DNA of 64,000 bases, from the NCBI RefSeq assembly GCF_010015445.1, contig NC_053126.1:9888249-9952248 (forward strand). The letters run 5' to 3'. The notes under the pieces were generated by a model that made no database searches, had not been told where the DNA came from, and saw only the letters and a program-made list of their open reading frames with translations. This document shows positions 23,665-33,883 of this stretch, one piece after another. Position numbers and translations under genes: made by a program. This DNA comes from Perca fluviatilis (Eukaryota; Chordata; Actinopteri; Perciformes; Percidae). Numbering within the stretch: the stretch's first letter is position 1; each line of letters opens with the position of its first letter.

Positions 23665-24093
23665 ATGATGGACTATAGGACAGGACTGCTGCTTTTAACT
23701 CTCTTCTGAGCAGGTGAAGATTTTCACTGATATTAATTTAACATAGTTTTGAATTGTGTAACAACTAAGATCATGTGATGTTTTTTAGTATATCTTGACA
23801 GGTGTTGATGGTCAGACTCTGACAGAATCTGAACCAGCGACCTGGAGAATCCCACAGATTGACCTGTACAACATCTGGATTCACATTTAGTAGTTACGGG
23901 ATGGCCTGGATCAGACAGGCTCCTGGAAAAGGACTGGAGTGGGTTGCGATTATCTACAGTACTAACATCTACTACTCTCAGTCAGTCCAAGGCCGGTTTA
24001 CCATCTCCAGAGACAACAGCAGAGAGCAGCTGTATCTGCAGATGAACAGTCTGAAGACTGAAGATTCTGCTGTTTATTATTGTGCTCGAGAGC
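23665..24093 (+). pseudogene. IGHV: V15: VH pseudogene with leader stop and FR1 deletion, group A
   Basis: The leader exon 23665-23713 carries TTCTGAGCAG where intact copies have TGCTGGGCAG, giving a TGA stop in the signal peptide. In the V exon (23802-24093) eight bases (ATTAAAAG) are missing between E-P-A and P-G-E, which shifts the frame. From the first cysteine on, the V is intact ([16 protein letters not shown]2 YSTN). RSS: CACAGTG 24094-24100, 23-bp spacer, ACAAAATCC 24124-24132. Confidence 0.9.
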
Positions 24094-24134
24094 CACAGTG
24101 ACTGGAGTTGGTTGAGCAGCTGTACAAAATCCTA

Positions 24135-24714
24135 CAGTACTAATTTGTATCGCTATATCCTAAGAAATATTATATTTATTGATATGTTATACTTAAATAC
24201 TTGGAGGTTATAGTCACTGTTATTTTAATGTGTTGTTATCCCAAATGAAATTGAAACATGTTCAAGCATTAACAACAATTTTGTTGACAACTTTGCTTTA
24301 ATGCTTATCATCTAATAATACTTGAATTTTTTTTTAAAGTCAGTTTCATCATTACTGAAAAAACAACAACACACACTTATTATCAGAATCAGTCAGCTGT
24401 GGGAATGAGTGTGGAGATGAAGAAGGTTGGTGAGCTAAGATGGGGCCTGGTCATATAGAGGACTTGTGAGTAAAAAGAAAATGTAAATCAGTGATCAGCT
24501 GAGTTCTCAAAGTCTGTTACAGACTTCAGAGGGGTGTACACTGCTATCATGAATTAGTTGACTTTACTATAAATTTGTGTGGAAACCTGTTGCCTTAAAC
24601 CATCTACGTTTTTACACAAGGTGAAACTTAACAGGTCAAGTTGTATTAACACAGAGCGGTAAGTTGATGCAGTAGACAAATCAAGTCTACATTACTGTAG
24701 TAGTCAGTAGTCTC
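24135..24714. other. Intergenic, second copy of duplicated spacer
   Basis: No gene; pair of 14230-14784, showing that V9 plus its 3' flank and V15 plus its 3' flank are products of one duplication. Confidence 0.65.
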
Positions 24715-25155
24715 GCTTTGTCAGACCTTCCTCCGCCACAGTGCTGTGGAGGAGGGTCTGGATAGTCCACACAGCATTCCTGGATGGGAGAAAAACATCT
24801 CTGCTCTGGTTTATTGGCATTTCTTTAAAGCAATCACGATAGTCATGGGCGGCGCTAAGCGCTGTATGGAGCAACAGTGCCTCTGCAAAATAGCCTCGGC
24901 CTGGAACTTGTTTTGGTGGAACTTGTACGTTCTAAAGTTGTTTTAGTCGTACAAAAGAAGACAAGATTGGACAGAAAGTCAAGCTAGCTGTCTGGATTTA
25001 CCTTGCAGAGATCTGAGAAAAGGTTAACCTTAGTCCTCATAAATCAACCAGAGTTTAAAATGCCAACACAAAGAAATCCCAAGGCAACGGATATCCGGCC
25101 TAAATGAGTGAAATCAGTCGACGGCAACAGAGCAATCCCTGAAGTGGAACGTCGA
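24715..25155. repeat. Interspersed MITE-like repeat, copy 2
   Basis: Pair of 14785-15230 with scattered substitutions; no coding role seen. Confidence 0.5.
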
Positions 25156-25842
25156 GGATATAGACTAAGTAGTCTGTACTAAAAATCATTAGTAAACATA
25201 AATATTTTTTTTATAGAGACATGTTGTCTGAAATAAGAATGTTAAAGCTTTAATGCGTAACTTTTTTATATTCGTGAACGTCCGTCACATTCAAGCCATT
25301 GCAAAAAAAGTGTTGATACAAAGCTAATTAAGACTGTCAGCTCCACACAACTCTCTCTGTACTTCTCAGTATGGCTATGTTCAGATACTGGTGTCGTCTG
25401 GCGACTTCTGCGCACAGAAAATCAAGCAAAGATAATTACTTCTTCTGAAGAGTCCATCATGTTTTTTTAAAAGACTAGTATCTGAGGAGAGGAGGATGTG
25501 ATGGTAAATAAATACATCCTTTAACAGATATATTCCATTTTTTCTGGGGTCTAATGCTTTAAAAAGATGTACACTGCGAAAAGACAATTTTCTGTTGCAT
25601 GCAGTGGAATATGAAAAAGAATTAGGAGCATGCGTGAAAAATGTAACAAGGTTTTGACACATTGAACAGCTGAAATGTTGGAACAGCTTAAAAAAAGAAT
25701 ATAGGGTTTTTGTATTGCTTAGGGTTAATTTAAGTTTATTTAAAAACATGTACAGTTTTTTCTCTTTACTCAATCCAAATAAAATTAATGGGCTTCAGTT
25801 TTAGTGAGGTCTGCATGTATAACGTTAACTTATGGCTTATTG
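25156..25842. other. Intergenic in duplicated spacer
   Basis: No gene. Contains about 260 bp (around 25390-25650) that copy 1 lacks; a minus-strand open frame there (25381-25773) has no recognisable domain. Confidence 0.45.
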
Positions 25843-26140
25843 CAGTGGTTCCCAAACCTTTTCACATCAAGGACCCCTACACTGACACAAATTAGACCAC
25901 TGACCCCCATTTGATAAGATTTTGTTTCCGGATCCCCCATCTGATCTTCTCTTTGATGTTTTACTACAGAAAGTGTTTAAACCCATGACCCAAATAGTTA
26001 TACATTCTGTCATTGTGTATGAATTTCTGTCATTGTCTGTACTTGGATGAAAATATAGTAAAAATAAACAAATCCCCTTTTTGCTGGGGACCTCCTTAAA
26101 CACCTTCAAGAACCCCTGTGAGCCCACTTTTGAAAACACT
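25843..26140. mobile_element. hAT-like MITE, copy 2
   Basis: Pair of 15648-15944: starts CAGTGGTTCCCAAACC, ends TTTTGAAAACACT. The LTR-like insertion that follows copy 1 is absent here, so this copy shows the empty site. Confidence 0.6.
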
Positions 26141-26157
26141 CACCAGCCTACCAATAC

Positions 26158-26820
26158 TACATTGTTGTTCTCTCACTCACGCCGAAAGCGAAAAAACTCT
26201 TCTGTGATTGGACATTGTGGCTTGTGGAATTGTGGGACTTTTTTTGAACAATGAGCAGTGAGATGAAAAAAGATCACAGTAGGTCATAATAGTTAATATT
26301 TACTGTGCTTACACAATTAGTGTGTCGCTGACCAGCAACATTTTTTATTTTGAATTAAATATCTTTTTTTTTCTTGCTAAAACATTATGGGCTTTTAGAT
26401 TTTGTTTTATTTTTTAAAGTGAAACAAGCTGCAGAAGCTTTTGGGTGAGTTGATAATATGGGTGTATCCAACATACTGCATAAACATACTATTAGAATAG
26501 ATTATTAAGAATCAAGACAATTTACTCATTTGATGTAATCATTCATTATCCAGCTATGTCAATGTTGTGGCAATTTTAAATCAATCAAAACATGTCAGAC
26601 AAGCATTAATTGTTTTGACTTAGAGAAATAAAATTCACTTTTCATTCATCTATTAACTATACCCACTAATTCTTGAGAGTCATTGATGGCAGGAGCCAAT
26701 CCCAGGTGACATTGGGGCGAAAGGCGGCGTACATCGTGGACAGGTCGCCAATCAATCACAGGGCTCATTCACATTACATTTTTACCAAACAAAAACTGAA
26801 TGCCAAGCCTAGTCTAGTGG
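26158..26820. other. Intergenic before relic cluster
   Basis: AT-rich; no gene recognised. Confidence 0.4.
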
Positions 26821-26924
26821 TATCCTCCCTGTGAGGAGGAGTCGATGCAAAACTCAGATATCTTCCACCTCTACTTATCTGAGTGCAGAGAGGAGGACAG
26901 AGAACAGTGGACACACAGTTTAAC

Positions 26925-27390
26925 ATGATGGACTATAGGACAGGACTGCTGCTTTTAACTCTCTGCTGGGCAGGTGAAGATTTTTACCACCTTTCTTTTG
27001 AGGCTAATTTAGTTGTAAAAATATGTATATATCTTGGTATGTTGTTTGGCTCTGTTCTGATCAAACTGCTTTTCTCTGCAGGTGTTTACAGTCAGACTCT
27101 GACTGAGTCTGAACCAGTGGTAAAGCGCCCTGGAGAATCCCACAAACTGACCTGTACATATGCAGGAATATCAGATGACGATGCTTATATCAGCTGGATC
27201 AGACAAGCTGAAGGAAAAGGACTGGAGTGGGTTGCCTACATTTCTGCTGGAAGTGGAAGCACTAAAGCTTATTCAACGTCAGTCCAGAATCGCTTCACCA
27301 TCTCCAGAGACAACAACGTGGACCAGGTGTATCTGCAGATGAACAGCCTGACGACTGAAGACTCTGCTGTTTATTATTGTGCTCGAGAGC
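26925..27390 (+). CDS. IGHV: V16: intact VH segment, group A2
   Basis: Leader 26925-26973, V exon 27082-27390. FR1 [23 protein letters not shown]1 [13 protein letters not shown]2 [17 protein letters not shown]2 [10 protein letters not shown]3 [20 protein letters not shown], ending YYCARE. RSS: CACCGTG 27391-27397 (one change from consensus), 22-bp spacer, ACACAAACC 27420-27428. The 108-bp leader intron has no stop and keeps frame. It is followed 0.9 kb later by an orphan D, exactly as V38 is followed by the active D. Looks functional. Confidence 0.9.
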
Positions 27391-28346
27391 CACCGTGATA
27401 CAGGAAGCCACAGAGCTGTACACAAACCACTGCAGATGTCACTGTGACAGTCACTGATAGAAAGTGCAAGTTTAAATACCCCATAAATCACAGTATTCTA
27501 TGCATTTCCCCACACTATGCTTTTATCACAATTTGCCCTAAACAGAAACAAAAAGTGGAGTTCACTCACCATCAGGATTATCATCTCTTATATGAGGCTG
27601 AGCTGTAAGAACAATAACAAAAAAATGATCTAAGTCTTTCCTGACCTCTCACTACTGATGGCTTGCCAAAAGGTCCAAATAAAAAAATAATTCATCGTTG
27701 CTTTGATGTTAAGATTTTTTTCATCAATTTTACAACAGCGTTCATTTAATTTCACCAAATGACAATAATTATATAATCTATTGTTTATTTTCATTTAACT
27801 GTGTTTTGTTCTGGGCTTTTCAAGTTCCGTAAGACGCTGTATGTTTACAAGCTCCCAGTATTTCTCAAATATCTTACAAAACATTTTAATAAATATTTTG
27901 AAAAAAGTTTAACTTAAAATTAAAAAAATAAAGTTTTTTTATTTTATTTTTTTACTATTACAGATTATTCAGTGCCACAGTTCAACACATTTTCATGAAC
28001 AGTTTTATCCAAGATTATGGTCTGTATAAAAGGATGTTGGCCAGCCTTTATTGGCATGGTGTTCTAACAATATATTAAATGGTTTTTTTTAAATGTTAAA
28101 AAAAAAATAGTTTTTCATATTCAAATACATACATAAGTCATGTCATGGTATATCAATGACAAATAAAACTAAACAAAATTGAATTTAAATCTGATAAACT
28201 GAAGAAAAAAAATGTGTTTAATGCAAAACGCAATTTAACCAACTTACAACCTTAAAAATAGTTATGTTGATTAGAATATTTTGTTTTATTCTTACCCACT
28301 GCTGATAATACAGGCCCCCTTCCCTCCAGAGCAGGAAACAGTGTTT

Positions 28347-28417
28347 GGTTTTTGTATAAGGCTTCATCACAGTGATGGGTGGGCTGGGGCACTGAGATAT
28401 AGATCCATACAAAAACC
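28347..28417 (+). other. IGHD: Orphan D segment with both RSS (relic cluster)
   Basis: 5' RSS: GGTTTTTGT 28347-28355, 12-bp spacer, CACAGTG 28368-28374. D core 28375-28389 ATGGGTGGGCTGGGG (15 bp). 3' RSS: CACTGAG 28390-28396, 12-bp spacer, ACAAAAACC 28409-28417. All spacings and both nonamers are intact, and the 3' heptamer has the same variant as the active D. No J follows; the region homologous to the J was deleted (see 28500-28560). It could in principle still rearrange to the J at 60702. Confidence 0.88.
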
Positions 28418-28749
28418 TAAGAGCAATAATCTAACGCTCTCCCATTCATGTGAAGAAAAGAAAAGCTGAGGACTGAATATTTCCTACTGAAATATGAGGT
28501 AACTACTGTGTTTATCATTTTTAATAAGGTTAACATTAACGTTATGAGGTTTGTCAACAAAAGAAAATCAATAGGACAATATTTATTAAAATATTTAATC
28601 ATTGAAATTATTTTTTAGGCAGATGTTCTTGTCCTCAGTTTCATCACGCAATGTTGTGCAATATATTTAAAATTAAACTTTATACAAGCTATTGATCATC
28701 TGTGTTCTTTAATTGACCTTTATTGGTATTTACCAATTTGGTTTCACAG

Positions 28750-28852
28750 AAACTACAACTGCATCCCCGACTCTGTTCCCTTTGGTTCAGCGCAATCCTG
28801 GGGCTGCAGATAAAGTCACTGTTGGCTGTCACCCCCGTGACACTTTTAAAAG
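28750..28852 (+). pseudogene. Truncated C1 constant exon (relic cluster)
   Basis: Starts after an intact acceptor (TTTCACAG, 28742-28749) with E-T-T-T-A-S-P-T-L-F-P-L-V-Q and ends at an intact donor (AAAAG|GTATGTG). Only 103 bp remain of a 300-bp exon: about 197 bp between V-G-C and the exon end are gone, so the phase is lost. The first cysteine, which in intact C1 (LVQCNP) likely bonds the light chain, is Arg here (LVQRNP). The flanks up to about 28990 match the flanks of the C1 at 62491. No C2 or C3 follows. Confidence 0.9.
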
Positions 28853-28989
28853 GTATGTGATTTGTTTATACTTATCATCATGACTCTCTTATGTCTATGG
28901 GTCCACCTGCATCATCTTATTAATCTCTTTTTTTATGAAAATGGTCAATAATAATGTCTGTTTCTCATGTGTCTGGTATTTTACATTCA

Positions 28990-29640
28990 AAATTATAATA
29001 TTTATTATATATACAAATAATATTACTATATAAGCATATCTTGCTTATTCCATAACATAGCTTCATTAAAACATCTCCTCAGAGAAGAAAGCAGCTGAAC
29101 AATAAACAGCATTTGTATTAAATTAAATTACAATATGCACAGAGTACTGCAAAGTCTGTGGATTGATAAATATCCAAACTGTTTTTCAGCTGTACAGTCA
29201 CTTAGCGGTCCAAGTTGTCTACTGTTTTGTTTATTTATCTTGATTGTTATATACAGCAGCACTTTCATACACATAATTTAACAGGTACGCCAGCAGGCAT
29301 TTTTCTGTGCACACAGCAATTAGTTTTTTGAATATCGTCACACAGGTTTTAGTTCCTAAATAGTTCATTTCCTCTCGAGGCTCCAAGTTTCTTTCCATGT
29401 CTGTGAAACTGCCACGATTTGAATACTGAAACCTTTAAAAGAAAAACTAATCCCAGTCTGCAGCAAACTATAGTGTTCATTTAGTTTATCTTGCTTTCAC
29501 TTCAAAAAATAAATCAAACCAGTGTTTAAACACAAGTGAAGCCATAATGTAACTGAGTCAGTCAAATAAAAAAAAGAACAAATCTGCTGAATCTATTGAT
29601 GAAAAAGAATAATATTTTCTAAATGAAGAGTAGACCACAC
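28990..29640. other. Intergenic after relic C1
   Basis: AT-rich with no sign of C2, C3 or membrane exons; homology to the active cluster stops near 28990. Confidence 0.6.
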
Positions 29641-30025
29641 ATTGTAAATTAGGCTGACTTCCTGTTGCCAGTGGTTGGCGCTATGACTATATCTATAATG
29701 GCATGTAGATGTCCTCAGGCCTGACTCTTATCAAGCATCACAAATTCCAGGCAGATTGGACAATGTATATTGGAGATACAACAACTTCCTTTTTCATGAC
29801 AATGTCCATATTACAGCCATGTCGTTTGACGAAAAATGAAACTTTTTTTTTTTCATGGTTAAGGTCTTTAGGAGAAGTTGATTAAAGCACAGCGCCCTGA
29901 AATGGCAAAAAAGAAAGCACATTTAATTAAAAATGACTGACTTCCTGTTGGGTTTAGGTTATACCTTCAAGAGGCTTTTTTGTACCTCGCACCCGTAGGT
30001 GTTTAGGCCCTAATAATAACAACAG
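29640..30025. repeat. Probable interspersed repeat
   Basis: Non-coding block (GACTTCCTGTTG occurs at 29654 and again at 29939; ends near GTGTTTAGGCCCTAATAATA) of the type scattered in teleost genomes. Class not determined. Confidence 0.4.
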
Positions 30026-30199
30026 TTTCTTTTTCTTTTTTTTTAACTCCAAACCAACCCACAATCATAGGTGTTGTGTTTGAATCTATGCAAACTCAGA
30101 AATCTTCCTGGTGACCCAGGTATAAAGACTTCACATGAGACTGTCAGTGGAGGTTAAAGAGGATAAGAAGCTCACATCTCATCAGTTTCAACATAAACC

Positions 30200-30600
30200 A
30201 TGTTCTCTGGAGCTCTGCTGCTGCTGTTGGCAGCTGGATGTGAGTCTCTCTGGATTTGTCAAAGTCAGCTGTTCTTCTTTTGCTGTGCAGCCAGGTCAAC
30301 GTCTGACCATCACCTGTCAGGTCTCGTATTCTCTCAGCAGCTACTACACAGCTTGGATCAGACAGCCTGCAGGGAAAGGACTGGAGTGGATTGGAATGGC
30401 AGCGGTTGGATCCACGACACGCTTTAGAGATGCATTGATTGGAGAGTGGATTGAAATGAAAGATACTGGAGCTTCATACTACAAAGATTCCCTGAAGAAC
30501 AAGTTCAGTATCGACTTAGAGACTTCCAGCAAGACAGTGACTCTAAATGGACAGAATGTGCAGCCTGAAGACACTGCTGTGTATTACTGTGCCAGAGAGC
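30200..30600 (+). pseudogene. IGHV: V17: rearranged VH, group B, FR1 lost and CDR2 enlarged
   Basis: Leader 30200-30239 is normal. The intron end and the first half of FR1 are deleted, so CTTTTGCTGTGCAG now abuts C-A-G-G-T-C-A-A-C and could act as a new acceptor. CDR2 is abnormal: after GLEWIGMAAVGSTT comes RFRDALIGEWIEMKDTGAS, in which E-W-I-x-M appears twice, as if two CDR2 regions were fused. FR3 and YYCARE are intact. RSS: CACAGTA 30601-30607, 23-bp spacer, ACAAAAACC 30631-30639. A product would lack half of FR1 and the first cysteine context is compromised; I call it a pseudogene. Confidence 0.8.
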
Positions 30601-30639
30601 CACAGTAACACAAACCATCAGTAGACCTGAACAAAAACC

Positions 30640-31210
30640 CCTCAGAGCCTGAACACTTGTAACATGAAGCCACCAGAGGAGGAGCCCTCAGACCACTAAT
30701 GGTTTCAACACCAGCTCACTGTTACAGTAAAGAGAGAAATAGATATTTAGCAATGAAAAAGTAAAAGTAATATAACTTTGCTGGGGAATAATATGTACAA
30801 TATTATTAAAAGGCAATTTCCAAAAAAGTCTCCTCTTTCTGACTCACTGACTCAATATTTATACAAATAAGTCTTCATCCCACATGAAATTAATTTTTTT
30901 TGTTTTGACTTAATGGATGTATATTTGTATATATGGATGGATACTGAAAATGGTATGACTCTTGAAGACTTTGTGAAAAACAGTATAACATAATTAACAA
31001 CCCTTGTTTTTTGTCTTTTACTATTTAAATGTAGTTCACTTCAGGGGTAGTGTAAAAAGTCTCCACATGATGCAGACGGTGGTCAATATGTATATAATGT
31101 GTTTGTCAGCCTATTGCACAAAGTATACTGAATGAATGTCTCACATGTACAGTAAACATTCATTTTCCAGTTTCACCAAACAGTAACTGAGATCAAAGTC
31201 AGATCCAGTT
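30640..31210. other. Intergenic spacer V17 to V18
   Basis: No gene seen. Confidence 0.5.
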
Positions 31211-31310
31211 CCTCCCTGTGAGGAGGAGTCAATGCAAAACTCAGATATCTTCACCTCTACTTATCTGAGTGCAGAGAGGAGGACAGAGAACAGTGGACAC
31301 ACAGTTTAAC

Positions 31311-31754
31311 ATGATGGAATATAGGACAGGACTGCTGCTTTTAACTCTCTGCTGGGCAGGTGAAGATTTTCACTGATCTTAATTTGAAATTGTCTTTAAA
31401 ACATTACCAAAATAGAAAAGCAAACTGATTATTTACTTTATTTGACAGGTGTTGATGGTCAGACTCTGACAGAATCTGAACCAGCGGTTAAAAGACCTGG
31501 AGAATCCCACAGATTGACCTGTACAACATCTGGATTGTCATTCAGTAGCAGATGGATGGCCTGGATCAGACAGGCTCCTGGAAAAGGACTGGAATTTGTA
31601 GCAACTATCGAATATGATAATGCCAGAATCTACTACTCTCAGTCAGTGCAAGGCCGGTTTTCCATCTCCAGAGACAACAGCAGAGAGCAGCTGTATCTGC
31701 AGATGAACAGTCTGAAGACTGAAGATTCTGCTGTTTATTATTGTGCTCGAGAGC
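31311..31754 (+). CDS. IGHV: V18: intact VH segment, group A
   Basis: Leader 31311-31359 ([17 protein letters not shown]), V exon 31449-31754. Differs from V11 at few residues: T-T-S-G for T-A-S-G, CDR2 [14 protein letters not shown] in FR3. FR2 again has GLEFVA. RSS: CACAGTG 31755-31761, 23-bp spacer, ACAAAATCC 31785-31793. Looks functional. Confidence 0.92.
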
Positions 31755-32129
31755 CACAGTGACTGGAGTTGGTTGAGCAGCTGTACAAAATCCTACAGTA
31801 CTCATTCTTTCAGGCTGGTTAGTGCATAAGTTTTAAATATTTTTCATAAAATTTATATATTTAATAATTTTATATTGCATTGTTGCTGTTTTCAGGTTGT
31901 TAAGTTGTTTTATATTCTGTAATGGTGGTTTCATATATGTTTTTATTATGAATTAATAATCCTCCCTGCATTATACACAAACTTGAAATCACATTATAAA
32001 CACAATAAAGATCACTCACTGATACAAGGTCCAAAAGCCCAACAATGTGGTTGCTGAAATTAAACTTCAATAAAAACATCACATCAGGCTGTCAGTGGAG
32101 TTCACAGCACGTCAGTTTCAACATAAACC

Positions 32130-32556
32130 ATGTTCTCTGGAGCTCTGCTGCTGCTGTTGGCAGCTGGATGTGAGTCTCTCTGGATTTGTTAAACTCAAGA
32201 GTTTTTTCTTTTGTTTTATATCTTGATACTTTGTTACAAAACATTTTCTTTTTTAACAGGTGTGAAGTGTGAACAGTTGACCCAGCCAGCCTCTGTGACT
32301 GTGCAGCCAGGTCAACGTCTGACCATCACCTGTCAGGTCTCTTATTCTCTCAGCAGCTACTACACAGCTTGGATCAGACAGCCTGCAGGGAAAGGACTGG
32401 AGTGGATTGGAATGGCAGCTGGATCCACCACATACTACAAAGATTCCCTGAAGAACAAGTTCAGTATCGACTTAGAGACTTCCAGCAACACAGTGACTCT
32501 AAATGGACAGAATGTACAGCCTGAAGACACTGCTGTGTATTACTGTGCCAGAGAGC
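32130..32556 (+). CDS. IGHV: V19: intact VH segment, group B, promoter shortened
   Basis: Leader 32130-32169, V exon 32260-32556. FR1 CEQLTQPASVTVQPGQRLTI, CDR1 YSLSSYYTA, FR2 [17 protein letters not shown]2 MAAGSTT, FR3 NKFSIDLETSSNTVTLNGQN, ending YYCARE. RSS: CACAGTA 32557-32563, 23-bp spacer, ACAAAAACC 32587-32595. It starts only 337 bp after the V18 nonamer: homology to the V12 upstream region begins at TAAAAACATCACATC (about 32072), so the octamer present before V12 is deleted. Coding intact; transcription may be weak. Confidence 0.9.
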
Positions 32557-32595
32557 CACAGTAACACAAACCATCAGTAGACCTGAACAAAAACC

Positions 32596-33020
32596 CCTCA
32601 GAGCCTGAACACTTGTAACATGAAGCCACCAGAGGAGGAGCCCTCAGACCACTAATGGTTTCACCACCAGCTCACTGTTACAGCAAGGAGAGAAACAGAC
32701 AGAACACAAATGGATCTTACAGTAATTAAATTTAACATTAACAGTACAATTAATCAATTTAAATACACTGACATAACAATCCGTGATACATCATTGAATG
32801 TATATATAACCTTTCAAGTGATGGAATAAATTCAGTGATTTATCTACAGTATAAATGAATTGTTTCTCTTCCATCATATCATTATTTACTTTTCATTAAC
32901 AATCAAACATATGTTTGTCAGAGATTCTGGTTTAACCTTCTCTTTATGTGAGAACACCTGAACATTACATCTTCATTTTGATTTATTCAAATATACTTTA
33001 GTCAGCTGATTTACTATCAC
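32596..33020. other. Intergenic spacer V19 to V20
   Basis: No gene; ATGTAAAT at 33025-33032 is the octamer-like site of V20. Confidence 0.5.
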
Positions 33021-33125
33021 CAGTATGTAAATCAGCCTCCTTGTGTGTTGCCTCATAAAGAAGTGAAGTGTGTGTGTGTCAGTGAGAGACAGAAGAGCTG
33101 ACATCAGTTCAGCTTCAACATCAAC

Positions 33126-33573
33126 ATGTTCTCTGTAGCTCTGATACTGCTGCTGGCTGCTGGATCCTGTGAGGAGCTTTCAGTGGATTCACTCTAATAC
33201 ACACATTAGAAAAACTGAATAGTCAGATGAATGATGGAGATAATGTTGATTTGTGTTTCCACTGGTGTGAACAGTATTGATCTCATCCAGACAGACTCAG
33301 TGGTTGTGCAGCCTGGACAGTCTCTGACCATCAGCTGTCAGGTCTCTGGTTATTCTTTGACTGATAACAGCTATGCAACAGGTTGGATCAGACAGAGTGA
33401 AGGAAACCCAATGGACTGGATATCCCATCAGTGGGAAATAAGTGGCCTGACCAAAATAATGCTCTGAAGAACAAGTTCAGCTACAGCAGAGACACTTCTG
33501 CTCTAACAGTGACTCTAAAAGGACAGAATGTGCAGCCTGAGGACACAGCTGTGTATTACTGTGTACGTTACCC
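33126..33573 (+). pseudogene. IGHV: V20: frameshifted VH pseudogene, group B2
   Basis: Leader 33126-33168 (MFSVALILLLAAGSC), V exon from 33265. The acceptor is mutated (CACTG|GTGTG where related copies have CACAG|GTGTG). In CDR2 a base is missing relative to V29 (GGCCTGACC against GGCCTTTACC near 33450), which shifts the frame and reaches TGA soon after. FR3 in the other frame is otherwise preserved to YYCVRY. RSS: CACAGTG 33574-33580, 23-bp spacer, ACAAATACC 33604-33612. Confidence 0.88.
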
Positions 33574-33883
33574 CACAGTGATACAAACCACCAACAGACC
33601 TGCACAAATACCCAGCAACCAGCAAGACTTAACCACACACACTTTGTAAAATTAGTGTGAACAAATAAATTATCCAGCAGAGTCTATGTGGCCAGTTACT
33701 CCCTGATAGAGTGATCGTCTATGATTAAATGTATTTGAGAAATTTGTCACTACAAGGATGTCATGTTTTGTATCTTTGTAATTGTATTCAGAAACTTAGA
33801 CAAGAAAAAAAATATTTTCTGTTACATACAAGAAGCTGGATCAGGCAATAACATTTGAAAAAAACAAGATAAACATACCCATT

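Noticed and set aside
25381..25773. 130-codon minus-strand open frame
   Set aside because: AT-rich, low-complexity composition, no domain, no counterpart in the paralogous spacer.
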